Source: Gemmatimonadota bacterium (lineage in GTDB: Bacteria > Gemmatimonadota > Gemmatimonadetes > Gemmatimonadales > Gemmatimonadaceae). From it: 64,000 bases of DNA. A program made the translations under genes and the position numbers. The stretch lies in the NCBI GenBank assembly GCA_016191225.1, contig JACPPC010000001.1:248001-312000 (forward strand), written 5' to 3'. Positions 36,440 to 44,907 of this stretch are shown here, one piece after another. How positions within the stretch are numbered: position 1 is the stretch's first letter; each line of letters begins with the position of its first letter. A model generated the notes under the pieces. The model was not told the origin of the DNA, searched no databases, and was given only the letters and a program-made list of their open reading frames with translations.

Positions 36440-37812
36440 CGGCCCGACGCGTGTTGATGGTCAGCCCGCACTTCCCGCCCGACACGAGCGCGGCCACGCA
36501 CCGCGTGCGGCTGCTCGCGCCGGCCGTCGCCGCGGCCGGCTGGGAACCGGTGGTGCTCACCCTCACGCCCGGGAGCTACGAGGGGAGGCTGGAGCCGGCG
36601 CTGCTCGACCTCGTGCCGCCGTCACTGCGCGTGGAGCGGGTGCCGGCGTGGCCCCCGTCGCGCACCCGGTGGCTCGGCGTCGGCGACCTTGGCCTGCGCG
36701 CGTGGACGGCACTGCGCGCGCGGGCGCGGGCCCTGCTGGCCGCCGAGCGGTTCGACGCCGTCTTCTGGACGGTGTACCCGAGCTGGCCGGCGTCGAGCGG
36801 ACCGGGGCTGGCGCACGAGGCGGGCGCCGCGTTCGTGCTCGACCTGCAGGATCCGTGGGTCGGGGCCTGGGGCCGCACCGTGGGGGGCGGCCCAGGCGGC
36901 ACGCCCGACCTCAAGAGCCGCGTCACGCGCCTCCTCAGCCTGCCGCTCGAGCGACGCACCGTGTGCGCGGCCGACGGGCTGTCGGGAGTGTCGAACGGAA
37001 CCCTCGATGAGGTGCTCGCGCGGGTGCATCCGCCGCGCGACCTGCCGCGGGCGCAGCTGCCGCTGGTGGCCAACGCCGCCGACGTCGCCCTGGCACGGCG
37101 CACCCCGCTGCTCACGCCGCCGTGGAACGCCGGCGACGGCCGCACCCACCTCGTCTGGCTCGGCACCCTCCTGCCGGCCGGCATCGTGGTGATGCAGGCG
37201 ATCCTGGCGGCGCTCCACCAGGCGGTGGAGCGCGACCCCTCGCTCGCCGACCGCCTGCGCCTGCACTGCTTCGGCACCAGCAACGAGACGCGGATCGGCG
37301 CGCCGGGGCGAGTGATGCCGATCGCCCGCGAGGCCGGGGTCGAGGGGCTTGTCACCGAGCAGGCGGAGCGCCTCGACTACCTCGACGCACTGCGCATCCT
37401 CGTGCGCGCCGACGCGATCGTGCTGGGCGGAAGCACCGAGCCGCACTACACGGCGAGCCGGATCTACCCCGCCCTCCTCGCGCAGCGGCCGCTGATCGCG
37501 ATCTACCTCGAGGGGAGCCACTCGGCGCGCGCCCTGCGCATGTCGCTGGCCGTGCCGTCGCTGCGGCTGGTGACCTTCGGCGGGTCGAGCCCGCAGGCCG
37601 GCGAGGTGGCGGAGCTGGCGGCCGCGATCACCGACGTCGCCCACGGCCTGGCCTGGCGCGCGGGCGACCACCGGCCGGCGTCGGCCGGGGCGCCCGATGC
37701 GCTCGAGGTGGGCCGGCGGCTGGCGGACCTGCTCGAACGCGCCTGCGCCGCCCACGCGGCGCGGGTTGGCGACGGGGCGGCGACCGGGCCGGCGCCCGGC
37801 GGCTCGCGGTGA
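36436..37812 (+). CDS. glycosyltransferase (GT4-like)
   Basis: A 458-aa protein from GTG 36436. The N-terminal Rossmann half opens RVLMVSPHFPPDTSAATHRV with the acceptor-side block VLDLQDPWVGAWG. The second half has HLVWLGTLLPAGIVV and a donor-site region SRIYPALLAQRPLIAIY without the standard E-x7-E. The C-terminus is Ala/Gly-rich. It is a divergent GT-B enzyme, probably working on the cytoplasmic lipid-linked intermediate. It overlaps both neighbours by 4 bases. Confidence 0.82.
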   Translation: MTARRVLMVSPHFPPDTSAATHRVRLLAPAVAAAGWEPVVLTLTPGSYEGRLEPALLDLVPPSLRVERVPAWPPSRTRWLGVGDLGLRAWTALRARARALLAAERFDAVFWTVYPSWPASSGPGLAHEAGAAFVLDLQDPWVGAWGRTVGGGPGGTPDLKSRVTRLLSLPLERRTVCAADGLSGVSNGTLDEVLARVHPPRDLPRAQLPLVANAADVALARRTPLLTPPWNAGDGRTHLVWLGTLLPAGIVVMQAILAALHQAVERDPSLADRLRLHCFGTSNETRIGAPGRVMPIAREAGVEGLVTEQAERLDYLDALRILVRADAIVLGGSTEPHYTASRIYPALLAQRPLIAIYLEGSHSARALRMSLAVPSLRLVTFGGSSPQAGEVAELAAAITDVAHGLAWRAGDHRPASAGAPDALEVGRRLADLLERACAAHAARVGDGAATGPAPGGSR

Positions 37813-38726
37813 CGGCGGTGCGCGAGGCGACGGCGCACCCGCCGGTCGTGCGCGAGCTCGACGCCGGCGCGCCGGAGATCGCGGGGGCGTGGAAGTGGCA
37901 TCGCTTCCACCCGCGGTGGATTCCCGACCGCCTGGTGGCGCGGCTGGCGGAGCGGGCGCTGCGGGCGTGGGCCGAGCCGGTGGTGGTGCGCCTTCCCGCG
38001 GGCTTTCGCATGCGGCTCGACCTGCGCGACGACATCCAGTGCACGATCGCACACAACGGCGACTGGGAGGGGGAGATCTTCGACGCCTGCGCCGCGCGCG
38101 TCCGGCCCGGCGACACGGTGCTCGACGTGGGTGCGCACACCGGTTACGCGACGCTCCGGTTCGCGCAGTGGGTGGGGGATCGCGGACGCGTGGTCGCACT
38201 TGAGCCGTTGCCCGGGCACGTGGCGGCGATCCGCCGCAACCTCGAACTCAATGGCTGGCTTGCCCGTGCGACGATCGTCGAGGCGGCGGCGGGCGACCAC
38301 ACCGGCGGGGGCCGCTTCATCGCTGGGAGCGGCCTCAACCTCGGCGTCGGCGCCCTCGCCACCGCGACGCCGGATGGCACCGCCGGCGAGCCGCTCACGG
38401 TCGCCACGGTCGCGCTCGACGACTGGCTGGAGGCCGGCGCGATCACCCGCGTCGCGTTGTGCAAGATCGACATCGAGGGGGCCGAGGGACTCGCGCTGCG
38501 CGGCCTCGCGCGTGCGTGCGCGGCTCGGCGCATCGCGGCCCTGCTCGTCGAGGTGCACCCGGCCACCCTCCCCGCGTTCGGCGACTCGGTGCCGGGAATC
38601 GCGTCGTGGTGCGAGGCGCACGGCTATCGCATCAGCTGGTGGAACAACGCCGGGGCGTTCGTCGCACCGCCGGCGCCGGCCGGTGCGACCTACCTGCTGG
38701 CGGTGGCGCCGGAGGGAGCGCGATGA
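37809..38726 (+). CDS. FkbM-family methyltransferase
   Basis: A 305-aa SAM-dependent O-methyltransferase from GTG 37809. Features are VLDVGAHTGYATLRFAQ (motif I, ~105), VALEPLPGHVAAIRRNLELN, and the FkbM signature KIDIEGAEGLALRG (~218). The first ~90 residues form an N-terminal cap. In polysaccharide clusters this family usually methylates sugar hydroxyls. The stop overlaps the ATG of the fused glycosyltransferase. Confidence 0.9.
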   Translation: MTAVREATAHPPVVRELDAGAPEIAGAWKWHRFHPRWIPDRLVARLAERALRAWAEPVVVRLPAGFRMRLDLRDDIQCTIAHNGDWEGEIFDACAARVRPGDTVLDVGAHTGYATLRFAQWVGDRGRVVALEPLPGHVAAIRRNLELNGWLARATIVEAAAGDHTGGGRFIAGSGLNLGVGALATATPDGTAGEPLTVATVALDDWLEAGAITRVALCKIDIEGAEGLALRGLARACAARRIAALLVEVHPATLPAFGDSVPGIASWCEAHGYRISWWNNAGAFVAPPAPAGATYLLAVAPEGAR

Positions 38727-41152
38727 CCCTGGCGCTGCCGCCGGTGCGCCTCACGGTGGTGATGACGCATCCCGTGCAGTACTTCTCCCCATGGTTCCGC
38801 GCCATCGCAGCCTCGGAACCGCGGCTCGCGCTCACGGTGCTCTACGGCGCCACGCCAACGCCGGAGCGCCAGGGCACGGGCTACGCGCGCCCGGTGGCGT
38901 GGGAAGTGCCGCTCACCGAGGGCCACGACTGCCGCGTGCTGCACCCGGCGAGCGACATGGACGTGGGGGCCGACTCGCTGGAGGGCGTCGACGCGCCGGG
39001 GATCGGCGCGGCCATCGACGCGTCGGCTCCCGACGTGGTGATGGTGATGGGTTGGCACGCCAGGGTGCAGCGGCGCGCGATCGTGCACTGCCGGCGCCGC
39101 GGGATCCCGCTCGTCTATCGCGGCGACAGCAACCTCGGCAACCGCCCCCCCGGCCTGCGCGGCCTGCTCTGGCGCCGCCGCACGGCGTTCCTGCTCGGCC
39201 AGTTCGGCGCCGCGCTCTCGGTGGGGCACCGGGCACGGCTCTACCTGCTCACCTGCGGCGTCGACCCGACGCGCATCTTCGCCTCGCCGCATTGCGTGGA
39301 CTCGGCGTACTTCGCGCGCACGGCTGCGCCGTGGGCGGGGCCCGCGGGACGCCGCGCGGCCCGCGCGACCTTCGGCATCGCCGCCGATGCGCCCACGCTC
39401 GTGTTCGCCGGCAAGCTCGAGCAGCGCAAGCAGCCGGCCGACCTGCTGCGGGCGGCGGCCCGCCTTGGCGACGGCACCGAAGTCCTGTTCGCGGGCGACG
39501 GCCCCGAGCGGGCGGCCCTCGGGGCGGAGGCGGCCCGCCTCGGCGTGCGCGCGACCTTCGCCGGGTTCCTGCCGCAGGGGGAGCTGGCGCGCGCCTATCG
39601 CGCCGGCGACTGCCTGGTGCTGCCGAGCACGGGGCACACCGAGACGTGGGGGCTGGTGGTCAACGAGGCGCTCGCGGCGGGAACGCCGGTGGTGGTGAGC
39701 GAGCGCTGCGGCTGCGTGGACGACCTGGTGCGGCACCCGGGTGGTGGCGGCAGGCGGTTCGCGCCCGGCGACGTGGCCGGCCTCGCCACCGCGGTGCGTG
39801 AACTGCGAGCGCGCGTGGCCTCGGGCGAGGACATCGAGGCCAGCTGCCGCTTCTCCGTGAGCGAGAGCACCTTCGCCCTCGCCACCGAGGGGCTCGTGGC
39901 CGCCTGCCATGTTCTGGCGCCCGGCACCTGGCGGCACCGGGCGTCGCCGCCGCTGCCGCACATGAGCGTGATCACCCCCTGTGGCGGGATGGCGATCGCC
40001 GGCGGCCTCGAGCGGGCGACCTTCGAGGTGCTGCGCGTGTCGCGGCTGGCCGGGGCGCACGTGCACGTGATCACCAACTCGTGGGCGGTGGGCGACGGGC
40101 CCCGGGGCCGGCACCCGATCGCCGCGCTCGCCGAGGACATGGGGGCGAGCTGGAACCCGGGCTACTACACCCACCGCCTCACGCGCCACACGCGCAACCC
40201 GTGGGCACTCTGGCTCATGCTGCAGGACATCGTGCGCACCAGCGCCGGGTTGCTGCGCGACGCCTGGCACGTGCACCCCACGCACTCGCTCAGCCCGGAG
40301 CACACCTCGCTGATCCGCAACGCGCCGGCGCTCGGGGTCCTCCGCGCCACCGGGGTGCGAACCATGCTCCGGGTTGGCAATGCCCCCGCGCCGGGCCGGT
40401 TCTACGAGTGGCTCTGGCGCTGGGTGATCAGCCCGCCGGTGCACGCCTTCATCGGCAATTCGCGGTACGTGGTGCGCGAGCTCGTCGCGCACGGAGTGCC
40501 GGCGAGCAAGGCGCTCTACATCCCGAACCACCTCCATCGCCACGGCGAGCCCGATGCCACGCTGCCGCGCGACCGCGGCAAGGTGCTCTACGTCGGCCAG
40601 CTGATCCGCGAGAAGGGAGTGCACCTGCTGCTCGAGGCGATGGGCATCCTCGCCGCCCGCGGCGAGCCGGCCACCTGCGACGTGGTGGGCGACCTCGAGG
40701 CGTGGGAGCCGGCCCCCGGCTACATCGCCGCGCTGCGCGAGCGGGCGTCGCGCCCCGACCTCGCCGGTCGGGTGCGGTTCCTTGGCAAGCGGTCGGACGT
40801 GATGCGCCTCATGTCGGCCGCGACGGTGCTGGCGGTGCCCTCGCTGCCGGAGATGCTCGAGGGAATGCCGGGGGTGGTGATCGAGGCCAAGGCGGCGTCG
40901 CTTCCCACCGTCGCCTTCGACCTCGGCCCCTTTCCCGAGATGATCGCGCACCGGGTGAACGGCTGGCTCGCCAGCCCGGTGGGGGCCGCGTCGCTCGCCG
41001 AGGGGCTGGCCTGGTTCCTCGCCGACCCCGCGCGGCGCGACGCCGCGGGCGAGGCCGCGCGCGCGAGCGGCGACGAGTACTCCCGCGAGCGGTTCGAGGC
41101 GCGCGTGCTCGAGGCCCTCACTGGCGCGGGTGTGGAGGCGGCGCATGGCTGA
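38723..41152 (+). CDS. tandem double glycosyltransferase (GT4-GT4 fusion)
   Basis: An 809-aa single ORF holding two complete GT4 enzymes. Domain 1 (~1-400) starts LTVVMTHPVQYFSPWFRAIA and ends with the donor-site motif ETWGLVVNEALAAGTPVVV (~304). Domain 2 (~412-809) starts MSVITPCGGMAIAGGLERAT, has KVLYVGQLIREKGVHLLLEA and the motif EGMPGVVIEAKAASLPTVA (~710). The two are joined by a short Pro/Arg linker (TWRHRASPPLP) with no stop codon between them, so the chain either makes two successive linkages or resulted from loss of a stop. A separate start at ATG 39963 cannot be excluded. It overlaps the next gene by 8 bases. Confidence 0.88.
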   Translation: MTLALPPVRLTVVMTHPVQYFSPWFRAIAASEPRLALTVLYGATPTPERQGTGYARPVAWEVPLTEGHDCRVLHPASDMDVGADSLEGVDAPGIGAAIDASAPDVVMVMGWHARVQRRAIVHCRRRGIPLVYRGDSNLGNRPPGLRGLLWRRRTAFLLGQFGAALSVGHRARLYLLTCGVDPTRIFASPHCVDSAYFARTAAPWAGPAGRRAARATFGIAADAPTLVFAGKLEQRKQPADLLRAAARLGDGTEVLFAGDGPERAALGAEAARLGVRATFAGFLPQGELARAYRAGDCLVLPSTGHTETWGLVVNEALAAGTPVVVSERCGCVDDLVRHPGGGGRRFAPGDVAGLATAVRELRARVASGEDIEASCRFSVSESTFALATEGLVAACHVLAPGTWRHRASPPLPHMSVITPCGGMAIAGGLERATFEVLRVSRLAGAHVHVITNSWAVGDGPRGRHPIAALAEDMGASWNPGYYTHRLTRHTRNPWALWLMLQDIVRTSAGLLRDAWHVHPTHSLSPEHTSLIRNAPALGVLRATGVRTMLRVGNAPAPGRFYEWLWRWVISPPVHAFIGNSRYVVRELVAHGVPASKALYIPNHLHRHGEPDATLPRDRGKVLYVGQLIREKGVHLLLEAMGILAARGEPATCDVVGDLEAWEPAPGYIAALRERASRPDLAGRVRFLGKRSDVMRLMSAATVLAVPSLPEMLEGMPGVVIEAKAASLPTVAFDLGPFPEMIAHRVNGWLASPVGAASLAEGLAWFLADPARRDAAGEAARASGDEYSRERFEARVLEALTGAGVEAAHG

Positions 41153-41927
41153 CCGGTCGCCGGCGGAGCTCGCGAGGGCGTACGACGTGATCCACGCACG
41201 GTGGCCGGAGGTGCCGGCCGCCGACGATCCGTGGCACCTGTGGCTGCGCGAGTCGCTCGACCTCGCCCGCGACGTGCGTGGCAAGGCGGTGCTCGAGGCG
41301 GGCGCGGGACGCGGCGGCTTCGCCCTCTGGCTCGCGGAGGCGGGGGCCCCCGGAACGCTGGTGGCGACCGACTTCGCTCCCGTCGCGCTCGGCATGGCGG
41401 CCCGCGCCGCGACCGGCCGCCCCGCGCCGGCGGGCTGGCCCGCGGCCGACGTCGGCCTCCTCCCGTTCGCCGACGCGACCTTCGACACCGTGGTCTGCTG
41501 CGAGACGATCGAGCACGTGATCGACCCGCCGGGGGTGGCGCGCGAGCTGGCGCGCGTGCTGCGGCCCGGCGGCCGGCTCTACCTCACCACGCCGTCGTAC
41601 CTGAACGCGACCGGCCTCTACCGCGGCTACCTGCGCCTCGTCGGGCGCCGCTACGACGAGGGGGGCCAGCCGCTCTGCCACTTCACCATGCTGCCGCTCA
41701 CCATCGGCTGGCTGCGGCGCGCCGGGCTCGACATCGAGCGGGTGGACGGCGTCGGCCACTACCTGCCGTGGCCGGGGCGGTCGCCGATCCGGCTCGCGGG
41801 ACTCGACGCCCGCGGGCCGAGGGCCGTGCTCAAGTGGGTCGCGCTGCACAGCGCGATCGTGGCGCGGCGACCGGCGGCGCGGCTTACGACGGGCGAAGGC
41901 CCCGGCTCGCGCGGAGCGCGCGAATGA
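41145..41927 (+). CDS. class I SAM-dependent methyltransferase
   Basis: A 260-aa methyltransferase. Motif I is VLEAGAGRGGFALWLAEA (~48), the β2 acidic end is VATDFAP, the post-I block is VGLLPFADATFDTVVCCETI, and EHV follows. The C-terminal half is RLYLTTPSYLNATGLYRGYL. It is of the UbiE/Methyltransf_11 type; the sugar or lipid acceptor is unknown. ATG 41145 is preferred over the in-frame ATG 41130, as it gives the small overlap typical of this operon. Confidence 0.87.
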   Translation: MADRSPAELARAYDVIHARWPEVPAADDPWHLWLRESLDLARDVRGKAVLEAGAGRGGFALWLAEAGAPGTLVATDFAPVALGMAARAATGRPAPAGWPAADVGLLPFADATFDTVVCCETIEHVIDPPGVARELARVLRPGGRLYLTTPSYLNATGLYRGYLRLVGRRYDEGGQPLCHFTMLPLTIGWLRRAGLDIERVDGVGHYLPWPGRSPIRLAGLDARGPRAVLKWVALHSAIVARRPAARLTTGEGPGSRGARE

Positions 41928-43810
41928 GCGGCTTCCTGGCCTGGCTCCCCGACACGCCCCGCGCGGACTCCCGCGCCGTCGCCTCCGCGATGGCGGCGGC
42001 GCTGCGCGTGCACGAGGGGCAGGGGATGGCGTGGTGGCTGGCCGACGAGCTGTGCGTCGGCCTGCTGGCGAGCGGCAGCAGCGGCGACGTGGCGCGGCAG
42101 CTCGCCCCGGCCGTGTCGGGCGACGGCCAGCGCCTGCTCTGGCTCGCGGGCGAGGTGTACGCCTCGTCCAACCCCGCGCCGGGGGTGAACGCGCGGAGCT
42201 CGACGTCCCTCGACTTCCGGCGGCGCCTCCTCCTCGCCCTCGACGCGGCCGCCGCGACGAGCCTCGGCGCCGCCGACGCGATCATCGGCGCCCTCGACGG
42301 GGAGTTCGTGGCGCTGCTCTGGGACCGCAGGTCGCACACCCTCACCCTCTGGACCGACCGGCTCGGTTCCCTCCCCGCCTTCTGGTCGCGCGGCCACGCC
42401 GGCACCGCCATGGCGAGTGGCGTGCGCGGCGTGCTCGCCGCCCCGGCGGTCGGTGCCGACCCGGACCTCGAAGCGCTCCGCGAGGCGGTGAGCTACGGCG
42501 GCTATCGGCTCGGGGCACGCACCAACGTGCGGGGCGTGAGCTTCGTGGGTGACGCCCGGCGCCTGAGGGTCATGCCGGCGGCGCCGGCAAGGCTCACGCG
42601 CTGGTGGCACTGGCGCGACATCAAGCCGGTGCGGCCCGCGAGCCTCGCCGACGCGGTGGCCGAACTCCAGGGACACTGGGTGCGCGCCGTCGCCTCGCGG
42701 CTCGACGGCGCCGACAGGCCGGGGCAGACGCTGAGCGGCGGGCTCGACAGCCGCGCGATCCTCGCCGAGGCCGCGCCGCGGGCCCGGTCGTGGCGCGCCC
42801 TCACGTACGGCGTGCCCCGGTGCGACGACGTGCGATTCGCGAGCCAGGCGGCGCTCGCCGCCGGCGTGACGCTCGACGTGCACGCGCTCTACCATGGCGG
42901 CGACCCGGGGTGGCTCGACGCCCGGCTGGCGCATGTGCAGGAGACCGACGGCCTGCTCGACCTTGGCGACCTGATGCACGCCGAGGCCCTGCCGTGGATG
43001 CGCCGGCACCTCGACGCGATCGTGTCGGGGTACATCGGCGACGTGATCGTGGGACCGACGTACGGCACGATCGAGACGCCGGCCGACGTGCTGGCGGCCC
43101 TGCCCTGGTACGGCGGGATTCTCGGCGAGCCGCACGCGGCGGCGCTCGCGCGGGCGGCGGCGATGATTGGCGCCCTCGACGGCGCTCCTCCCCGGTTCAC
43201 CCTGCTCGAGGACAAGCGGCCGCAGAGCACGAACCTGGCCCACGGCGCCCTGTACCGTCCGTACGTGCTCGTGCGTCGTCCCTTCATCGCCCATGCCTTT
43301 CTCGACTTCTGCCAGGGGCTCGACCCCGCCTGGCGCACCAGCCGCGGCCTGCAGGGGGCGTGGCTGCGCACGCACTACCCCCTCCTGTTCGCGCACATCC
43401 CGCACCAGAAGACGGGGGTCGCCGCGAACGCGCCGCGCTGGAGGTGGCATGTCGCGCGTGGCACGCGCGTGTCCGCCCGGATGGCGTCGCGCGCGCTGCG
43501 CGCGCTCGGGCTCCCGGTCGCCCCGCGCGTGCGCGGCTTCACCGACGACGCGACGCACTGGCGCGCCCACCACGCGCGCGCGCGCATCGGCGCGCTGCTG
43601 CGCGCCCCCGACGCCGCGCACCGCGCCGCCTTTCCCGCTGGTGCGGTCGAGCAGGTGCTCGACGACTGGGAGCGAGCCGGCGCCGCGCCGGCGCAGGTGA
43701 TCGGGGCCTTGGCCGTGTTCGAGCACTACCACCGCGGGCTGGGCACCCACCTTGCCGCGGCGCGGCGCGCCGAGCCCCTGGCGCCGGCGCCACTGACGGT
43801 GGCGCCGTGA
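41924..43810 (+). CDS. asparagine-synthase-like protein lacking the amidotransferase Cys
   Basis: A 628-aa member of the asparagine-synthetase B family. The C-terminal synthetase domain keeps the PP-loop SGGLDSR (~270), used to adenylate a carboxylate, plus GYIGDVIVGPTYG. The N-terminal domain (~1-220) still looks like a class II glutamine amidotransferase fold (ALDGEFVALLWDRRSHTL), but the protein begins MSGFLAW, so the Cys-2 nucleophile is absent. It should not use glutamine directly. It may instead transfer an amine from another donor, or be a non-catalytic partner of 48917-50794. It probably modifies a uronic or other acidic sugar. Confidence 0.85.
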   Translation: MSGFLAWLPDTPRADSRAVASAMAAALRVHEGQGMAWWLADELCVGLLASGSSGDVARQLAPAVSGDGQRLLWLAGEVYASSNPAPGVNARSSTSLDFRRRLLLALDAAAATSLGAADAIIGALDGEFVALLWDRRSHTLTLWTDRLGSLPAFWSRGHAGTAMASGVRGVLAAPAVGADPDLEALREAVSYGGYRLGARTNVRGVSFVGDARRLRVMPAAPARLTRWWHWRDIKPVRPASLADAVAELQGHWVRAVASRLDGADRPGQTLSGGLDSRAILAEAAPRARSWRALTYGVPRCDDVRFASQAALAAGVTLDVHALYHGGDPGWLDARLAHVQETDGLLDLGDLMHAEALPWMRRHLDAIVSGYIGDVIVGPTYGTIETPADVLAALPWYGGILGEPHAAALARAAAMIGALDGAPPRFTLLEDKRPQSTNLAHGALYRPYVLVRRPFIAHAFLDFCQGLDPAWRTSRGLQGAWLRTHYPLLFAHIPHQKTGVAANAPRWRWHVARGTRVSARMASRALRALGLPVAPRVRGFTDDATHWRAHHARARIGALLRAPDAAHRAAFPAGAVEQVLDDWERAGAAPAQVIGALAVFEHYHRGLGTHLAAARRAEPLAPAPLTVAP

Positions 43811-44907
43811 GCGGCGGCACGGGGAGGACGGCCGCCGGCGCCGCCGGCCACGCCACGGCAAGCCCCGCCGACGCGGGCGTCGCCACCTCCCGGCTGCACA
43901 TCGTCGACGCGCTGCGCGGCCCCGCCGCCCTGGCCGTCGCCTGCTACCACGTCACGAACGGCAATGTCAGGCTCCTGCAGGGGAACGCGCTCGCCGCCGC
44001 CGGCTCGTATGGCTGGCTCGGCGTCGACGTCTTCTTCGTCATTTCGGGGTTCGTGATCCCGTACGCGCTCGCCAGCGGCGGCTACCACTGGCGCGACGCG
44101 GGCCGGTTCCTCCTCAAGCGCATCATCCGGCTCGACCCGCCCTACCTCGTCACCCTCGCGGTGGCCCTGCTGCTGGCGTGGGTGTCGGCGCAGCTCCCGA
44201 CGTACCGCGGCAAGGGATTCGCCGCCGATCCGCTCACGATCGCGCTCCACCTCGGCTACCTGACGGAGATCTTCGGCCGCACCTGGTTCGTGCTGGTCTT
44301 CTGGACGCTCGCGCTCGAGTTCCAGTTCTACCTGTCGATGGCGGTGCTGCAGCCCTTCGTGGTGCACCGGCGCACGGTGGTGCGCGCCCTGCTCGTGGCA
44401 TCGATGATCGCCGGCTCGGCGCTGTCGCACGTGCGGGCGTTCGTGCCGATGTGGGGCGCCTGGTTCGCGTTGGGCGTGCTGGCCTTCCTGCTGCGCTCGG
44501 GGCGCCTGTCGCGAGCGGCCTACGCGGTGGGGCTGCTCGCCGCCGCCGGCACGATCGGCGTGGAGGCGACCCCCGTGCAGGGAATCGTGGCGGGCCTCAC
44601 CTCGCTCGTGATCGGCACGGTGCACCTCGACCGCCCGCGCTTCGCCACGCTGGGCGCGCTGTCGTACTCGCTCTACCTCGTGCATGAGCCGATCGGGGGG
44701 CGGGTGGTGAACCTCGCCGTGCACTGGGACCGGCGCCCCTGGTTCGTGAACGTGGCGGTGGTCGCCGCCGCCCTCGCGGTGTCGCTCGGCGCCGCCTGGC
44801 TGCTGCACCACGGCGTGGAACGGCCGGCCCAGCGGTGGGCGTCGCGCATCCGGTATCGCGCGCCGCGCCCGGCCGGCGCGACCGCGGCTCGCCCGCCCGG
44901 CCGATGA
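43807..44907 (+). CDS. acyltransferase 3 family membrane protein
   Basis: A 366-aa integral-membrane O-acyltransferase from GTG 43807. The R-x10-H motif is seen near the first helix (DALRGPAALAVACYH), followed by DVFFVISGFVI and LKRIIRLDPPYLV. About ten helices follow, and SYSLYLVHEPI is near the end. It transfers acetyl or other acyl groups to sugar hydroxyls of the polymer at the membrane. The first ~25 residues are a low-complexity Ala/Gly lead. It overlaps both neighbours by 4 bases. Confidence 0.92.
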   Translation: MSGGTGRTAAGAAGHATASPADAGVATSRLHIVDALRGPAALAVACYHVTNGNVRLLQGNALAAAGSYGWLGVDVFFVISGFVIPYALASGGYHWRDAGRFLLKRIIRLDPPYLVTLAVALLLAWVSAQLPTYRGKGFAADPLTIALHLGYLTEIFGRTWFVLVFWTLALEFQFYLSMAVLQPFVVHRRTVVRALLVASMIAGSALSHVRAFVPMWGAWFALGVLAFLLRSGRLSRAAYAVGLLAAAGTIGVEATPVQGIVAGLTSLVIGTVHLDRPRFATLGALSYSLYLVHEPIGGRVVNLAVHWDRRPWFVNVAVVAAALAVSLGAAWLLHHGVERPAQRWASRIRYRAPRPAGATAARPPGR

